Of a stretch of DNA of 23,713 nucleotides, positions 7,529-15,771 are shown in pieces. Below the pieces are notes generated by a model, which ran no database searches, was not told the origin of the DNA, and saw only the letters and a program-made list of their open reading frames with translations. The position numbers were made by a program, and so were the translations under genes. Source of the stretch: BMS3ABIN04 sp965554225. Lineage in GTDB: Bacteria > Bacteroidota > Ignavibacteria > Ignavibacteriales > Melioribacteraceae. Location: positions 1 through 23,713 of the forward strand of contig CBEVZC010000040.1 of the NCBI GenBank assembly GCA_965554225.1. Direction: 5' to 3'. Position 1 is the first letter of the stretch; each line of letters begins with the position of its first letter.

Positions 7529-9019
7529 TTATTTTAGCAAAACCATCTTTCTAGTTTTTATAAAGCCTCCTGCTTTCAATCGGTAATAATAAACACCGCT
7601 TGAAAGATTACCTGTATCAAATTGAACTTCATAATTCCCCGGGTTTTGTTTTTTGTTTACCAAGGTTGCTACTTCCCGACCTAAAACATCAAATATTGTT
7701 AATCGTACTGTTGTTAATTGTGGAGACGTTGCATGCAACGTCTCTAACGTTGGGATTGTATAACTTATTGTTGTGCTCGGATTAAACGGGTTTGGATAAT
7801 TTTGAGATAATGAGAATTTAACAGAAAGGCTCTTACTTTCCTTGATAGATGTTAAAAGTCCATGTTGTCTGCCATTTATTTTGTATCCCAATAAACTATA
7901 CTCTACTTTCCCAACTTCCTGAATAATTTTATGAGTTATACCGACATATTTCTTAAAATCAATATCAACATTTGCTACACCGTCATCTTCTAAATGAACA
8001 AAGGTTGTATCTTGCTCAATAGTTGATGGCGGCTGATAAGAAATATTATAAGTAAACCCGTCACAACTTTGCCATACTTTTATTGAATCTTCGTTATAAG
8101 AAAGAGAATATTTTGATCCATCATTTGGGTTGCAGTTTGACATAAAGTATTTTACCTCACCTTTAGTTGAGTCAAATCTTTCATATTGAGTTTGGTTGCC
8201 GTTTTTAACAATAAAATATTTAATGCCGTTTGGCATTATTGTATCACCGGTAACCTCCTTCAATAAATAGGAAATAGTGGGATTATTATTCGCCTCATAT
8301 TGCTTAACTTCATAAAACCATTTATCGCCAATGTGCAATGGATAGAATTGAGCAAAGTCATTACTGGGACTTGTTTTAATTGAATCGTATTGTGTCCAAC
8401 GATTAAATTCAGCATAATCAAACTGACCGTTAGTACTATCATTCCAAATAGTCATGAGACTATCTATAGAATACCCGTAAATTTGCCAGACTTCATGAGT
8501 ACTCCCATTGAAGCTATCGCTTGAAAGAACATCAACATTAAGGCTGTCCTTAATCAATGAGGCTTCGTAGTTCAAGCTATCTGGAAATGAAACGGAAAGT
8601 TGACCTCCGTAAAATTTTGGTGCGGTAATTGTTATTGTGTCCGGTAAGACCTGGAAAAATTTTCCAATAATAGTTTGTTCTCCGTTTCTATTTGGTAATC
8701 CGTACCGTTTGGGGTCAATAGTCCAGTAGTAAGCTTTTTCAGTTCCTGAATCAAACTGAAGTTTTTCGGTTGTGGCCAAGCATTGTTCTTGGGAACCGGA
8801 ATAAAAATTATTAAAATAAAGTTCAGCTTGACACGAGCCGTAACTTCCGCTGATTATTGAAATAGTCGTATCGCCCATATTTTTAATTGAGCAGGAGATA
8901 TAAATTGTATCTCCATAAGCATAAACCTCTTTATCGGTAGACATTGTCATTCGCAGCTGTGCGAAGGAAGTAGAAGCAAGAAGAAGAATTAGTGCTAAAA
9001 ACATTACCGATTTCTTCAT
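7529..9019 (-). CDS. Secreted protein with type IX secretion C-terminal sorting domain
   Basis: This 496-residue protein has a signal peptide (1-20, cleavage after SFA). Residues 21-140 form a beta-rich region with YGDTIYISCSIKNMGDTTISI that resembles BsuPI-type/immunoglobulin-like domains (tentative). The middle region contains FYPLHIGDKWFYEVKQYE, a module frequent in Ignavibacteria secreted proteins. A T9SS type A sorting domain (404-496) closes it, from LSQNYPNPFNPSTTISY through FDVLGREVATLV to YYYRLKAG and a basic end. It should be exported to the cell surface through the type IX system. No enzymatic motif is visible, so the role is unknown. The sorting domain carries an eleven-residue insertion, LETLHATSPQL, produced by a DNA palindrome (7721-7746). 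GGAGAA precedes ATG 9019 at good spacing. The related larger gene ends 54 bases upstream, so the two may be co-transcribed. Confidence 0.9.
   Translation of the reverse strand: MKKSVMFLALILLLASTSFAQLRMTMSTDKEVYAYGDTIYISCSIKNMGDTTISIISGSYGSCQAELYFNNFYSGSQEQCLATTEKLQFDSGTEKAYYWTIDPKRYGLPNRNGEQTIIGKFFQVLPDTITITAPKFYGGQLSVSFPDSLNYEASLIKDSLNVDVLSSDSFNGSTHEVWQIYGYSIDSLMTIWNDSTNGQFDYAEFNRWTQYDSIKTSPSNDFAQFYPLHIGDKWFYEVKQYEANNNPTISYLLKEVTGDTIMPNGIKYFIVKNGNQTQYERFDSTKGEVKYFMSNCNPNDGSKYSLSYNEDSIKVWQSCDGFTYNISYQPPSTIEQDTTFVHLEDDGVANVDIDFKKYVGITHKIIQEVGKVEYSLLGYKINGRQHGLLTSIKESKSLSVKFSLSQNYPNPFNPSTTISYTIPTLETLHATSPQLTTVRLTIFDVLGREVATLVNKKQNPGNYEVQFDTGNLSSGVYYYRLKAGGFIKTRKMVLLK
7632..7780. repeat. 149-base direct repeat, copy 1 (in a sorting domain)
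   Basis: These 149 bases are identical to 9177-9325, with a constant offset of 1545 and no indel. They encode the central part of the T9SS sorting domain in the two neighbouring genes. Identity breaks off at both ends into merely similar sequence: the encoded flanks still align (SSGVYYYRLKAGGF versus SSGIYYYRLKAGNF) but differ in bases. Perfect identity including silent positions points to recent duplication or gene conversion. Confidence 0.95.
7721..7746. repeat. Palindromic element inserted in coding sequence, copy 1
   Basis: The core 7723-7744 is a perfect 22-base palindrome with arm GAGACGTTGCA and its exact complement. It extends to 26 bases with one G/T mismatch. It lies inside the sorting-domain reading frame and adds codons for ETLHATS without breaking it. 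Similar GAGACG...CGTCTC palindromes are, as I recall, common dispersed repeats in some bacterial genomes. That is memory, not a search. Confidence 0.85.
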
Positions 9020-9073
9020 AACAAATTCTCCAATATTTAACTTTTAGAAATATTCATTAAAAAAATTTTAAGA

Positions 9074-11641
9074 TTAACGCAAAAGAATCATTTTCTTTGT
9101 CTCTATAAAATTTCCAGCTTTTAGTCTGTAATAATATATTCCGCTTGAAAGCTTGCTCGCATCGAAATGAACTTGGTAATTCCCCGGGTTTTGTTTTTTG
9201 TTTACCAAGGTTGCTACTTCCCGACCTAAAACATCAAATATTGTTAATCGTACTGTTGTTAATTGTGGAGACGTTGCATGCAACGTCTCTAACGTTGGGA
9301 TTGTATAACTTATTGTTGTGCTCGGGTTAAAAGGGTTCGGATAATTTTGAGCAAGATAAAATTCCTTTGGAAAATTATTCGTTTCGATATTATCGATACC
9401 TGTAATACTATTGATATTATAAATTTTACCATAAATATCGTATCCCAAATTTCCGTCTCGTAAGTCCGACCAAACAAAAAATATTTTATCGCTGTTTAAT
9501 GTTGCGGTTGAATTTTGTGCCGCCATAACATTGCTCGATGGTATCTTGTGATAACCCCATTCGGGAGTTCCGTCATTATGATATACTTGCCAATACGAAT
9601 TAAGTTTTCCGTCGGAATCTCTTTTTAAAAAGAGGATTAAAAATTTGGACGTATTCAACGGAATTATTTTTGGCGATGCTTGGCTAGTGTACGGAATATT
9701 TTTAAACTTAAATTCTTTAATCAGTGTATCTCCTTTAGCTGAAAGAATAATTCCGGCAAAATAATTATTGTAATCACCTAAATGCGTATAGAGTTTAATG
9801 AATTTATTATAACCGAGGTAATTCGTTCCTTCGTTTATATAAATTTCTGAAAGTGGTTCCAGGCTATTCGAAAAAAGTCTGAGCTGCGAACCCCACTTTG
9901 CCCAAAAAGAATTATTACCATTTTTAAATAACTTTTTGAAATATGAATACTGAGACTCTGTTAATATTTTTTGTTTAAGTAAGTCTCCGTTCCTATCATA
10001 TAAAAGTAATTTTGCACTGTAAGTTTTGCCGGTAATAATTGCAAAAGTTGAATCTGATAAATTTAATGACGAAGCTCTAATATCGTAAAAATCTCCAAGT
10101 TGAAAAGTATCTTTCCGGATTACATTCCAATCATGATTGTACAAAGTAAAACCAAGAGCTGAAGAATCCCCGTTTATCTTTCCCTTCCAAATATTCACGC
10201 ATCTATTTCCGCTAAGAAAAAAACTCGCTTTTCCTTCAAGCTTAATTTGATTTCCTGCCGCAGTTCCGATCTCATCAATTATTCTTCCAAAATTTCCTAT
10301 TTCATTATTCCAGGTTACGAAGTATTTTGTTTTGTCGACCGGTACAATAAATGGTTTTACATCATTGCTTCCATTTAATTCACCATTAATTCTTGTCGAA
10401 TCTATTTTTTCAAACAGTTGATTACTCGTAAAGTATATATCATTAGCATAATTCGTTGCAGTAAAAATATCTTCATCTGAAATCATAAAAGGACGTCCTC
10501 CAAAATTTGTATAGCTGGAAGTGCTGTCTGAATAACTTGCAAGCAAATTACCGGTACTATTGAATAATAAGATTGAATTATAATATTCATGAGGGCTTTT
10601 GTTAACGGAACAATAAACAAAGAGTTTATTATTTCTAATCTGGGAAGTTTCAAATTTTTGAACTTGATAAGTAATACTTGGATCAAACATTGATCCTGCT
10701 AATAAGTTTATTGAGGAATCGGGAGATAAATTATTGCTGTTGATGTTTAAAACTCTATAATTTAATCTTACGGAATCTTGAGATAAATCGAATATTAAAA
10801 ATGTAGAATCGGAAAGATTTATAGTTTTTGTAAGCGGAGGAAATCCTAAAAAGTTATAGGTTTCGCTGGTGTAATATTCCTTAACACTAAAAGTCCTCGA
10901 ATCGGTTAATTTTGAATCGTTAATGATAGTTGCAAGTAAAGCAATAGTATCCGGTTGATCATAAATCATATCGGTAAGATCACTGACCCAAGTAATTAAA
11001 TTAGTAGTTTTTGATGATGATAAACCAAAATTCAAAACAGAAAAATTATTGAGCGAATCCGAAAAGGAATATTTATATTCAACGTTCCCGGCTTCATTTA
11101 ATTTTGTTAAATTAAGAGTACCGTTGTTTTTCAAGCCGAAAAGAAACCCTTTATTTGCCTTGCACGCTGCACTTCCATAACCCAAATATCCTGTCCCGCA
11201 CCAAGGTAGATCTACAAAGCCAAGAGAAATATCATCTTTTATTAAGTGATTATTCTCATTGTAAAGATTACCGTAATAAGAAACCGAACCTTCGAAAATA
11301 GAATGATAAGTCAATTGAGAAATATTTAAGTAGTCGGAGTTATTTCCAAACACAAGATCGTAATTAGATGAAACACGAAAGTTTTGACCGATTTTATTTC
11401 CCAACGAATCAAATTTTTGTGCGAAGTAACTTTTATCGCCTAATCTGTAATCTTCCCATGTAATTAAAAACTCATGGTTTCCGTTATAAAAAAGTGCCGG
11501 ATTTTTCTGGATAAAAGTAGCGGTCTTATTATCTTCGCTTATGCGGAAATCGTTAATTAATGGTGGACTAAATTGTGCAAGTAATTGTAGAGGAAGAAAA
11601 ACAAGATAACATAAAAATAGTTTGAGCTTTGAGTCTAACAT
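9074..11641 (-). CDS. Large secreted protein with type IX secretion sorting domain
   Basis: This 855-residue protein has a signal peptide (about 1-22, cleavage after LLA), a long beta-rich body, and a T9SS type A sorting domain (763-855) nearly identical in its centre to that of the next gene. The body has repeated motifs of the W-x-D-x-R type (ITWEDYRLGDKSYFAQKFDS near the start, FVTWNNEIGNFGRI in the middle, FVWSDLRDGNLGYDIYGKIY near 730-750). These recur in beta-propeller-like surface proteins of Ignavibacteria, so a propeller fold is likely but not proven. No catalytic motif is visible. ATG 11641 directly precedes the signal peptide; the ribosome site is poor (GAG only). The gap to the phzF-like gene upstream (11642-11848) is AT-rich and should hold the promoter, but I see no clear boxes. 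Likely an exported surface or matrix protein. Confidence 0.88.
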   Translation of the reverse strand: MLDSKLKLFLCYLVFLPLQLLAQFSPPLINDFRISEDNKTATFIQKNPALFYNGNHEFLITWEDYRLGDKSYFAQKFDSLGNKIGQNFRVSSNYDLVFGNNSDYLNISQLTYHSIFEGSVSYYGNLYNENNHLIKDDISLGFVDLPWCGTGYLGYGSAACKANKGFLFGLKNNGTLNLTKLNEAGNVEYKYSFSDSLNNFSVLNFGLSSSKTTNLITWVSDLTDMIYDQPDTIALLATIINDSKLTDSRTFSVKEYYTSETYNFLGFPPLTKTINLSDSTFLIFDLSQDSVRLNYRVLNINSNNLSPDSSINLLAGSMFDPSITYQVQKFETSQIRNNKLFVYCSVNKSPHEYYNSILLFNSTGNLLASYSDSTSSYTNFGGRPFMISDEDIFTATNYANDIYFTSNQLFEKIDSTRINGELNGSNDVKPFIVPVDKTKYFVTWNNEIGNFGRIIDEIGTAAGNQIKLEGKASFFLSGNRCVNIWKGKINGDSSALGFTLYNHDWNVIRKDTFQLGDFYDIRASSLNLSDSTFAIITGKTYSAKLLLYDRNGDLLKQKILTESQYSYFKKLFKNGNNSFWAKWGSQLRLFSNSLEPLSEIYINEGTNYLGYNKFIKLYTHLGDYNNYFAGIILSAKGDTLIKEFKFKNIPYTSQASPKIIPLNTSKFLILFLKRDSDGKLNSYWQVYHNDGTPEWGYHKIPSSNVMAAQNSTATLNSDKIFFVWSDLRDGNLGYDIYGKIYNINSITGIDNIETNNFPKEFYLAQNYPNPFNPSTTISYTIPTLETLHATSPQLTTVRLTIFDVLGREVATLVNKKQNPGNYQVHFDASKLSSGIYYYRLKAGNFIETKKMILLR
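9177..9325. repeat. 149-base direct repeat, copy 2 (in a sorting domain)
   Basis: Exact second copy of 7632-7780, in the same orientation and the same coding phase. Just outside the repeat the copies differ at several bases within ten positions (ATTAAACGGGTTTGG against GTTAAAAGGGTTCGG). The two copies are a ready substrate for recombination that would delete or fuse the two genes. Confidence 0.95.
9266..9291. repeat. Palindromic element inserted in coding sequence, copy 2
   Basis: Same 22-base perfect palindrome (core 9268-9289) with the same mismatch in the outer extension as copy 1. Because it sits inside the 149-base identical block, this copy most likely spread with the block and not by a second insertion. 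Confidence 0.85.
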
Positions 11642-11848
11642 AACTAAGTCTCATAAATTTTAAATCAATTTGCAAATCACAATTAATTTTAAATGCTAAT
11701 TGGATAAGGTTATCTAATTTTATATAAAATAAATTCTTTCAAACAATTTATTATTAAACAATATGCAAATATTTTTATTTATTATCAATGGATAAATTGA
11801 GTTTTATGTTTCAGCGTACTCTGCTGTAAAAGTTTGAGCTGAGAAAAA

Positions 11849-12628
11849 CTAAATAAAAATTTCTCCAATCATATATAATTTCGCTTGGCCGGATATATTG
11901 ACCCGTTTACCCATATCTTCTAAAAATAATTCGCCGCCCCTTTTTGATAGCTGCTTAGCATGTAATTTAGTCTTCCCAAGTTTTTTTGTCCAGAACGGAG
12001 TAAGAATTGTGTGAGCATAACCCGTTACGGGGTCTTCGTTAATTCCGGCATCGGGTACAAAAAACCTGGAAACAAAGTCAACATTATCACCCGGAGCTGT
12101 AACTATTAAGCCGTGTGTGTGTATTTGTTTCAGAAGTGCAAAATCCGGTTTTATATTATGAATTGTGTATTCATCATTATAAAGCGCCAGATATGATTTG
12201 TTGAAGTAAACTTCGGAGGGTTCAATTTTTACGGAATCAATTATTTCTTTTGGTGTTGTAACCTTATTAACAATTAGAGAAGGAAAATTTAAAGTTATTA
12301 AATCTTCTGTTCTGCTAACAGTTAAAATTCCGCTTTTTGAATTAAAATTAATCTTTTTAAGATTTTTATCAAGAAAATTGAAAATAATAAAAGCCGAAGC
12401 AAGAGTAGCATGCCCGCACAAAGGGATTTCTACAGTTGGAGTGAACCAACGAATTTTATAATGTTTGTCTTCTTTTACGAAAAAAGCTGTTTCGGATAGA
12501 TTATTCTCTGCGGCAATATTCTGCATCGTTTTATCATCTAACCATTCATTAAGCGGACAAACAGCAGCCGGGTTTCCTTTAAATAACTCATTTGTAAAAG
12601 CATCAACTTGATATATTTTTAGCGCCAT
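11849..12628 (-). CDS. PhzF family isomerase/epimerase-like protein
   Basis: This 259-residue cytoplasmic protein has the two-lobed diaminopimelate-epimerase-like fold of the PhzF family. Marks are YQVDAFTNELFKGNPAAV at the N-terminus (6-23), the catalytic glutamate in LSETAFF (Glu46), IPLCGHATLASAF (68-80) and, in the second lobe, NEDPVTGYAHT. The length fits the family (260-300). PhzF itself isomerises an intermediate of phenazine synthesis, but no phenazine genes are nearby and most family members have unknown substrates, so I do not use the name phzF as a gene call. AAGGAATTACT precedes the ATG. The gene is divergent from asnA, with 141 bases between the starts for both promoters. Confidence 0.9.
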   Translation of the reverse strand: MALKIYQVDAFTNELFKGNPAAVCPLNEWLDDKTMQNIAAENNLSETAFFVKEDKHYKIRWFTPTVEIPLCGHATLASAFIIFNFLDKNLKKINFNSKSGILTVSRTEDLITLNFPSLIVNKVTTPKEIIDSVKIEPSEVYFNKSYLALYNDEYTIHNIKPDFALLKQIHTHGLIVTAPGDNVDFVSRFFVPDAGINEDPVTGYAHTILTPFWTKKLGKTKLHAKQLSKRGGELFLEDMGKRVNISGQAKLYMIGEIFI

Positions 12629-12769
12629 AGTAATTCCTTAATTAAATTGGTGAGACTAGTTGAAATATAGCAAATATCAAGAAGATAATTTTATTTCCCT
12701 TGGAAATTTAATTGGATGTATTTATCTTTTTTATGTCAATAATTTTCACATAATAGAAGGAGAATCACA

Positions 12770-13900
12770 ATGGCGGATAAAAAAGCTGATCTTGCCGGTC
12801 CCGGCATTGGCAACTACGATGAAGTTAAATCAATTCTACCAAACAATTACAAGTCCCTCTTAAGTCACCGCGAAACAATGATAGCTCTTTACAAGGTAAA
12901 AAATTATATTGAAGAAAATTTGAATAAGGAGCTAAACCTAATCGAAGTTCAAGTCCCTTTGATTGTTGATAAGACCAGCGGCGTAAATGATTATTTGGAT
13001 CGTGACGGCTCACGTACACCAATTGAATTCCATATCTCAAACGATTATGACAAACATCCGATTGATGCCCAAATTGTGCAGGCTGCAACAAAATGGAAAA
13101 GAGTCGCCTTAAAGCAATTTGATTGTAAACCCGGAGAAGGAATCCTGACAGATATGCGTGCTGTTCGTAAAGATTATTTCTTAGACCATGATCATAGCGC
13201 TTATGTTGACCAATGGGATTGGGAAAAAGTTATGACGGCAGATGAGAGGAATCTTGAATTTCTTAAAGATACAGTACGTAGAATTTGGAAGGTTTTAAGA
13301 GGCGCCGGAAAATATGCTCAAGAATTATTCCCGCAGCTAAAGGATGATAAATATCCTGATTTTCCGGAAGAGTTAACTTTTCTGCATGCGGAAGAAATTC
13401 TGGAAATGTATCCCGATTTACCAAGGAAACAGCGCGAGACGGCAATATTACAAAAATATCCGGCAGTGTTTATTATAGGTATCGGCTGGGTATTGAAAGA
13501 CGGTTATCCTCACGAAATGAGAGCTGCCGATTACGATGATTGGGTAACGGAAACAGTTTCGGCAGACGGAAAACCAATGCACGGGTTAAATGGTGATATT
13601 TTGGTTTGGAATCCCGTTACAAAACGCAGACACGAATTAACCTCAATGGGAATAAGAGTTACGAAAGACACGCTAAAGAAACAACTAGAAATTACAGGTC
13701 AATTGGATTTCTTAGAATTGCCTTATCACAAAGCAATATTAAATGATGAAATTCCGCTAAGTATCGGCGGCGGTATCGGTCAGTCGAGAACTATGATGTA
13801 TTTACTTAGGAAAGCTCATCTTGGTGAAGTTAGTGTTACTGTTTGGCCTCAAATATTAAAAGATATTTGCGCCGAGAAAAATATTTTTGTTTTGGAGTAA
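12770..13900 (+). CDS. asnA: Aspartate-ammonia ligase (asparagine synthetase A)
   Basis: AsnA makes asparagine from aspartate, ammonia and ATP in the cytoplasm, using a fold related to class II aminoacyl-tRNA synthetases. Family marks run along the protein: LIEVQVPLI (57-65), AATKWKRVALKQFD (105-118), GEGILTDMRAVR (122-133), AYVDQWDWEKVM (144-155), RAADYDDW in the central part, LNGDILVWNPV, and the motif-3-like GGGIGQSR (333-340, with the ATP-binding arginine). At 376 residues it is longer than the E. coli enzyme (330) because of an N-terminal extension and extra bases in the middle, while every core motif is kept. AAGGAG lies eight bases before ATG 12770, which rules out the upstream frames. 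A strong hairpin terminator follows at 13911-13941. The gene appears monocistronic. Confidence 0.96.
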   Translation: MADKKADLAGPGIGNYDEVKSILPNNYKSLLSHRETMIALYKVKNYIEENLNKELNLIEVQVPLIVDKTSGVNDYLDRDGSRTPIEFHISNDYDKHPIDAQIVQAATKWKRVALKQFDCKPGEGILTDMRAVRKDYFLDHDHSAYVDQWDWEKVMTADERNLEFLKDTVRRIWKVLRGAGKYAQELFPQLKDDKYPDFPEELTFLHAEEILEMYPDLPRKQRETAILQKYPAVFIIGIGWVLKDGYPHEMRAADYDDWVTETVSADGKPMHGLNGDILVWNPVTKRRHELTSMGIRVTKDTLKKQLEITGQLDFLELPYHKAILNDEIPLSIGGGIGQSRTMMYLLRKAHLGEVSVTVWPQILKDICAEKNIFVLE

Positions 13901-13910
13901 ATCTTAATTC

Positions 13911-13941
13911 TTCTATCCCCTCGAAATTGGAGGGGATAGAA
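13911..13941. terminator. Strong bidirectional hairpin terminator
   Basis: A perfect 12-base stem, TTCTATCCCCTC (13911-13922) with GAGGGGATAGAA (13930-13941), encloses a 7-base loop. It begins 11 bases after the asnA stop and ends 8 bases before the convergent acetyltransferase gene's stop, so it can end both transcripts. It is the most GC-rich hairpin in the window. Confidence 0.85.
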
Positions 13942-13948
13942 TGGGTTT

Positions 13949-14422
13949 TCATTTAAATTCCCTTTTCAGAATTCCATACCGGATTATATTGTAATACTTT
14001 CCTTCTAAATATTTAGCTTCCCGAAGAACTCCTTCTTTTTTAAATCCTAATTTTTCAACTAACTTTATCGATGCTTCGTTAAAATCGTAGACTTCCGCTT
14101 CAAGTCTGTGTAAATTCATTTTATCAAATGCATAATGCATTGCAGCATTTAAAGCCTTAGTACCGTATCCTTTATTCTGCTGTTCTTTTATTATCAGTAT
14201 ACTTAGTTCAGATTTCCTGTTATACCAGCGCATTCTGGAAAATTTTATTTCACCGATGAGCTCGTTTTTATTCTCAATTCTAAATATCATCTCAGTCGGA
14301 GTGTTTACCGGGTATAATCTTGTTTCCGACATGTTAACAAGGTCGTTTGATTTTTCGGACAGCATTTTTATTTCAGTATCGTCAGGTGTGGTTAACTTAA
14401 TTGTTAAGCCCTCAACTTGCAT
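13949..14422 (-). CDS. GNAT family N-acetyltransferase (RimJ/RimL type)
   Basis: This small cytoplasmic enzyme should move an acetyl group from acetyl-CoA to an amine. It shows the GNAT order: an N-terminal strand with LTIKLTTPDDTEIKML, the central beta4 SELSILI, the acetyl-CoA pyrophosphate loop QQNKGYGTKAL (the Q-x-x-G-x-G motif), and the C-terminal NEASIKLVEKLGFKKEGVLRE that is characteristic of the RimJ/RimL/Acetyltransf_3 branch. The acceptor (a protein N-terminus or a small molecule) cannot be read from the sequence. Two in-frame ATGs lie six bases apart (14428 and 14422). The AGGA site is seven bases from the second and almost touches the first, so I prefer 14422. It converges with asnA across the terminator. 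Confidence 0.88.
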   Translation of the reverse strand: MQVEGLTIKLTTPDDTEIKMLSEKSNDLVNMSETRLYPVNTPTEMIFRIENKNELIGEIKFSRMRWYNRKSELSILIIKEQQNKGYGTKALNAAMHYAFDKMNLHRLEAEVYDFNEASIKLVEKLGFKKEGVLREAKYLEGKYYNIIRYGILKREFK

Positions 14423-14525
14423 TATCATTTCCTGTTGTCCCTATCTCTGAATAAAATATTTAATAAATATAAAAAATAAATCCTTGCAATAGTTAATTAA
14501 TAATTATTAATCTGGGAACTAACGT

Positions 14526-14615
14526 ATGGTTAATCGAAAACTTACAATACGGGATATGAATGATGCTATAAAATTATTTCGATATATATTTGGAATGTAC
14601 GGTTATGTTAAATAG
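14526..14615 (+). other. Tiny reading frame, possible remnant of an acetyltransferase N-terminus
   Basis: ATG 14526 opens a 29-codon frame reading KLTIRDMNDAIKLFRYIF, which resembles the first strand and helix of GNAT acetyltransferases (TIR followed by a D-A helix). No ribosome site and no continuation are seen. It could be a gene remnant or chance; nothing else is visible in 14423-14686. Confidence 0.2.
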
Positions 14616-14686
14616 CATTTGCTTTCAATAAATAATTTTCGCTGGTTGTAAAAAACAAGAATAAGAGAAAATAAAAGTGCACTTAC

Positions 14687-15223
14687 CTAACTTGAGAACA
14701 AATCTTTGTGAAGAAGAGGAATCATTGCTGTAATTATTCCTGAAACGTATAATTCTTTTCTGCTCATTATTTCATTTGTAAAATATCCTATTGCTCCCAA
14801 TTTTTGTTTTGTATTTTTTTTGTTCTGCAATTTATCCATAACATCGCCAAGCTCTATGCCGCTTAATAACTGGTCAATAATACTTTGCGGTAACTCGAAC
14901 AGAGGGGAGGTTCCGTAGCCGGTATTTCCATCTTTGTCCAAAATACATATTCCGCCGAATGAAAACCATGTCCCGGTAAGCTTTGCAATTCCGCCTTCTA
15001 TACCAACAAAATATTCCGCTCCCATTTTTTTCGTGTTATTTAATTTTAGTAATTCAGCTGCTCTGTTTTTAGCGCCTTCCAGAACTTGTTTTTCAATTGG
15101 TTGATCCGGAACGCCTGAAGGAACCTTTATTCCCTCAACAAATATATTTTTGAAATATTTACTAAATGCTTCTTCCACCGCATCAATTTTTACAGGATTT
15201 TTCGAACCGACAAGTAATTTCAT
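14687..15223 (-). CDS. yjjX: Inosine/xanthosine triphosphatase (YjjX family)
   Basis: This house-cleaning enzyme hydrolyses non-canonical ITP and XTP and so keeps deaminated purines out of nucleic acids. The 178 residues match the family (E. coli YjjX has about 170). The N-terminal VGSKNPVKIDAVEEAF (5-20) is the nucleotide-binding start shared with Maf/HAM1-like NTPases. GVPDQPIEKQVLEGAKNRA (37-55) and YFVGIEGGI (71-79) are YjjX hallmarks, and the acidic residues of the latter would hold magnesium. The C-terminal region GAIGYFTNEIMSRKELY is also conserved. The ATG at 15223 has no clear ribosome site, which is common in this group of bacteria. No operon partner is evident: the 34 bases upstream separate it from a broken gene. 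Confidence 0.9.
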   Translation of the reverse strand: MKLLVGSKNPVKIDAVEEAFSKYFKNIFVEGIKVPSGVPDQPIEKQVLEGAKNRAAELLKLNNTKKMGAEYFVGIEGGIAKLTGTWFSFGGICILDKDGNTGYGTSPLFELPQSIIDQLLSGIELGDVMDKLQNKKNTKQKLGAIGYFTNEIMSRKELYVSGIITAMIPLLHKDLFSS

Positions 15224-15257
15224 AATAAAACAATAACCGTTTATGTTGATTAAGTAT

Positions 15258-15730
15258 TTAAAAAGAAAATCCGATTGAAATATAATATAATACCTCAGTA
15301 TATTTCCATGGTAATCTGTTTACTCCCGCTTCAATTTCAATTAAATAATTTTCAAAAGAGTTGTTAATATACCCGATTTCCGTTCCCAAAAAAGGGACGG
15401 GGAGAAGTCCGAACTTTCTAAATAAGCTTGCTGCAAATATTCCCAAACCAATATGAAAATCAGTATAAAAATATTTTTTTATCCTAATTTCCGAACCAAC
15501 TTTGAAGTATGTAAACAAAAAAGTTCCGGATAAAAACTAAGATTTAGTCCAGCCTCTTTGGCAAAAGATAGAATAATTGTTTTTTGCAAATCCAAAGAAT
15601 CTACGTAAGAATTTCTCAAGTTTAAGGATAATAAAAAAGGTATAACTACTCCATCTTCAACTCCGGCGTAGGTATTTGCAAGCTTACCCTGAATCCTATA
15701 TCGTTTACTTAGTATATATTTTTGTACCAC
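15258..15730 (-). pseudogene. Outer-membrane beta-barrel-like protein gene, frameshifted
   Basis: Two overlapping minus-strand frames look like one gene. The first (15730-15479, GTG start after AAGGAAAAG) reads as alternating amphipathic strands up to LNLSFYPELF. The second (ending 15258) continues with FTYFKVGSEIRIKKYFYTD and ends in SIGFSF, the terminal phenylalanine typical of outer-membrane barrels. Adding one T in the run of six T's at 15522-15527 (A's on the plus strand) joins them as SFYPELF-LFTYFKVGS. About 157 residues result, without a signal peptide, so the N-terminus also seems lost or lies in sequence now overlapped by the esterase gene. A homopolymer error in the assembly is the main alternative. 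I recognise no specific family. Confidence 0.6.
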
Positions 15731-15771
15731 CTTTTCCTTTTCACTAATATCAAAAAGGTGTATTTCGGGTT

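Noticed and set aside
7600..7785. A 61-codon plus-strand frame, with a near twin at 9145-9330 sharing LGLYNLLLC
   Set aside because: Both are antisense to the sorting domains and are similar only because of the 149-base repeat and its palindrome. No ribosome site or signal supports translation.
11849..12628. Phenazine biosynthesis cluster
   Set aside because: Only the PhzF-like fold is present. The flanking genes are asnA and a surface protein, so this is one of the many PhzF-family proteins of other function.
12660..12863. Plus-strand frame overlapping the asnA start
   Set aside because: It runs through the asnA promoter gap and its strong AAGGAG in another phase. asnA conservation at 12770 decides.
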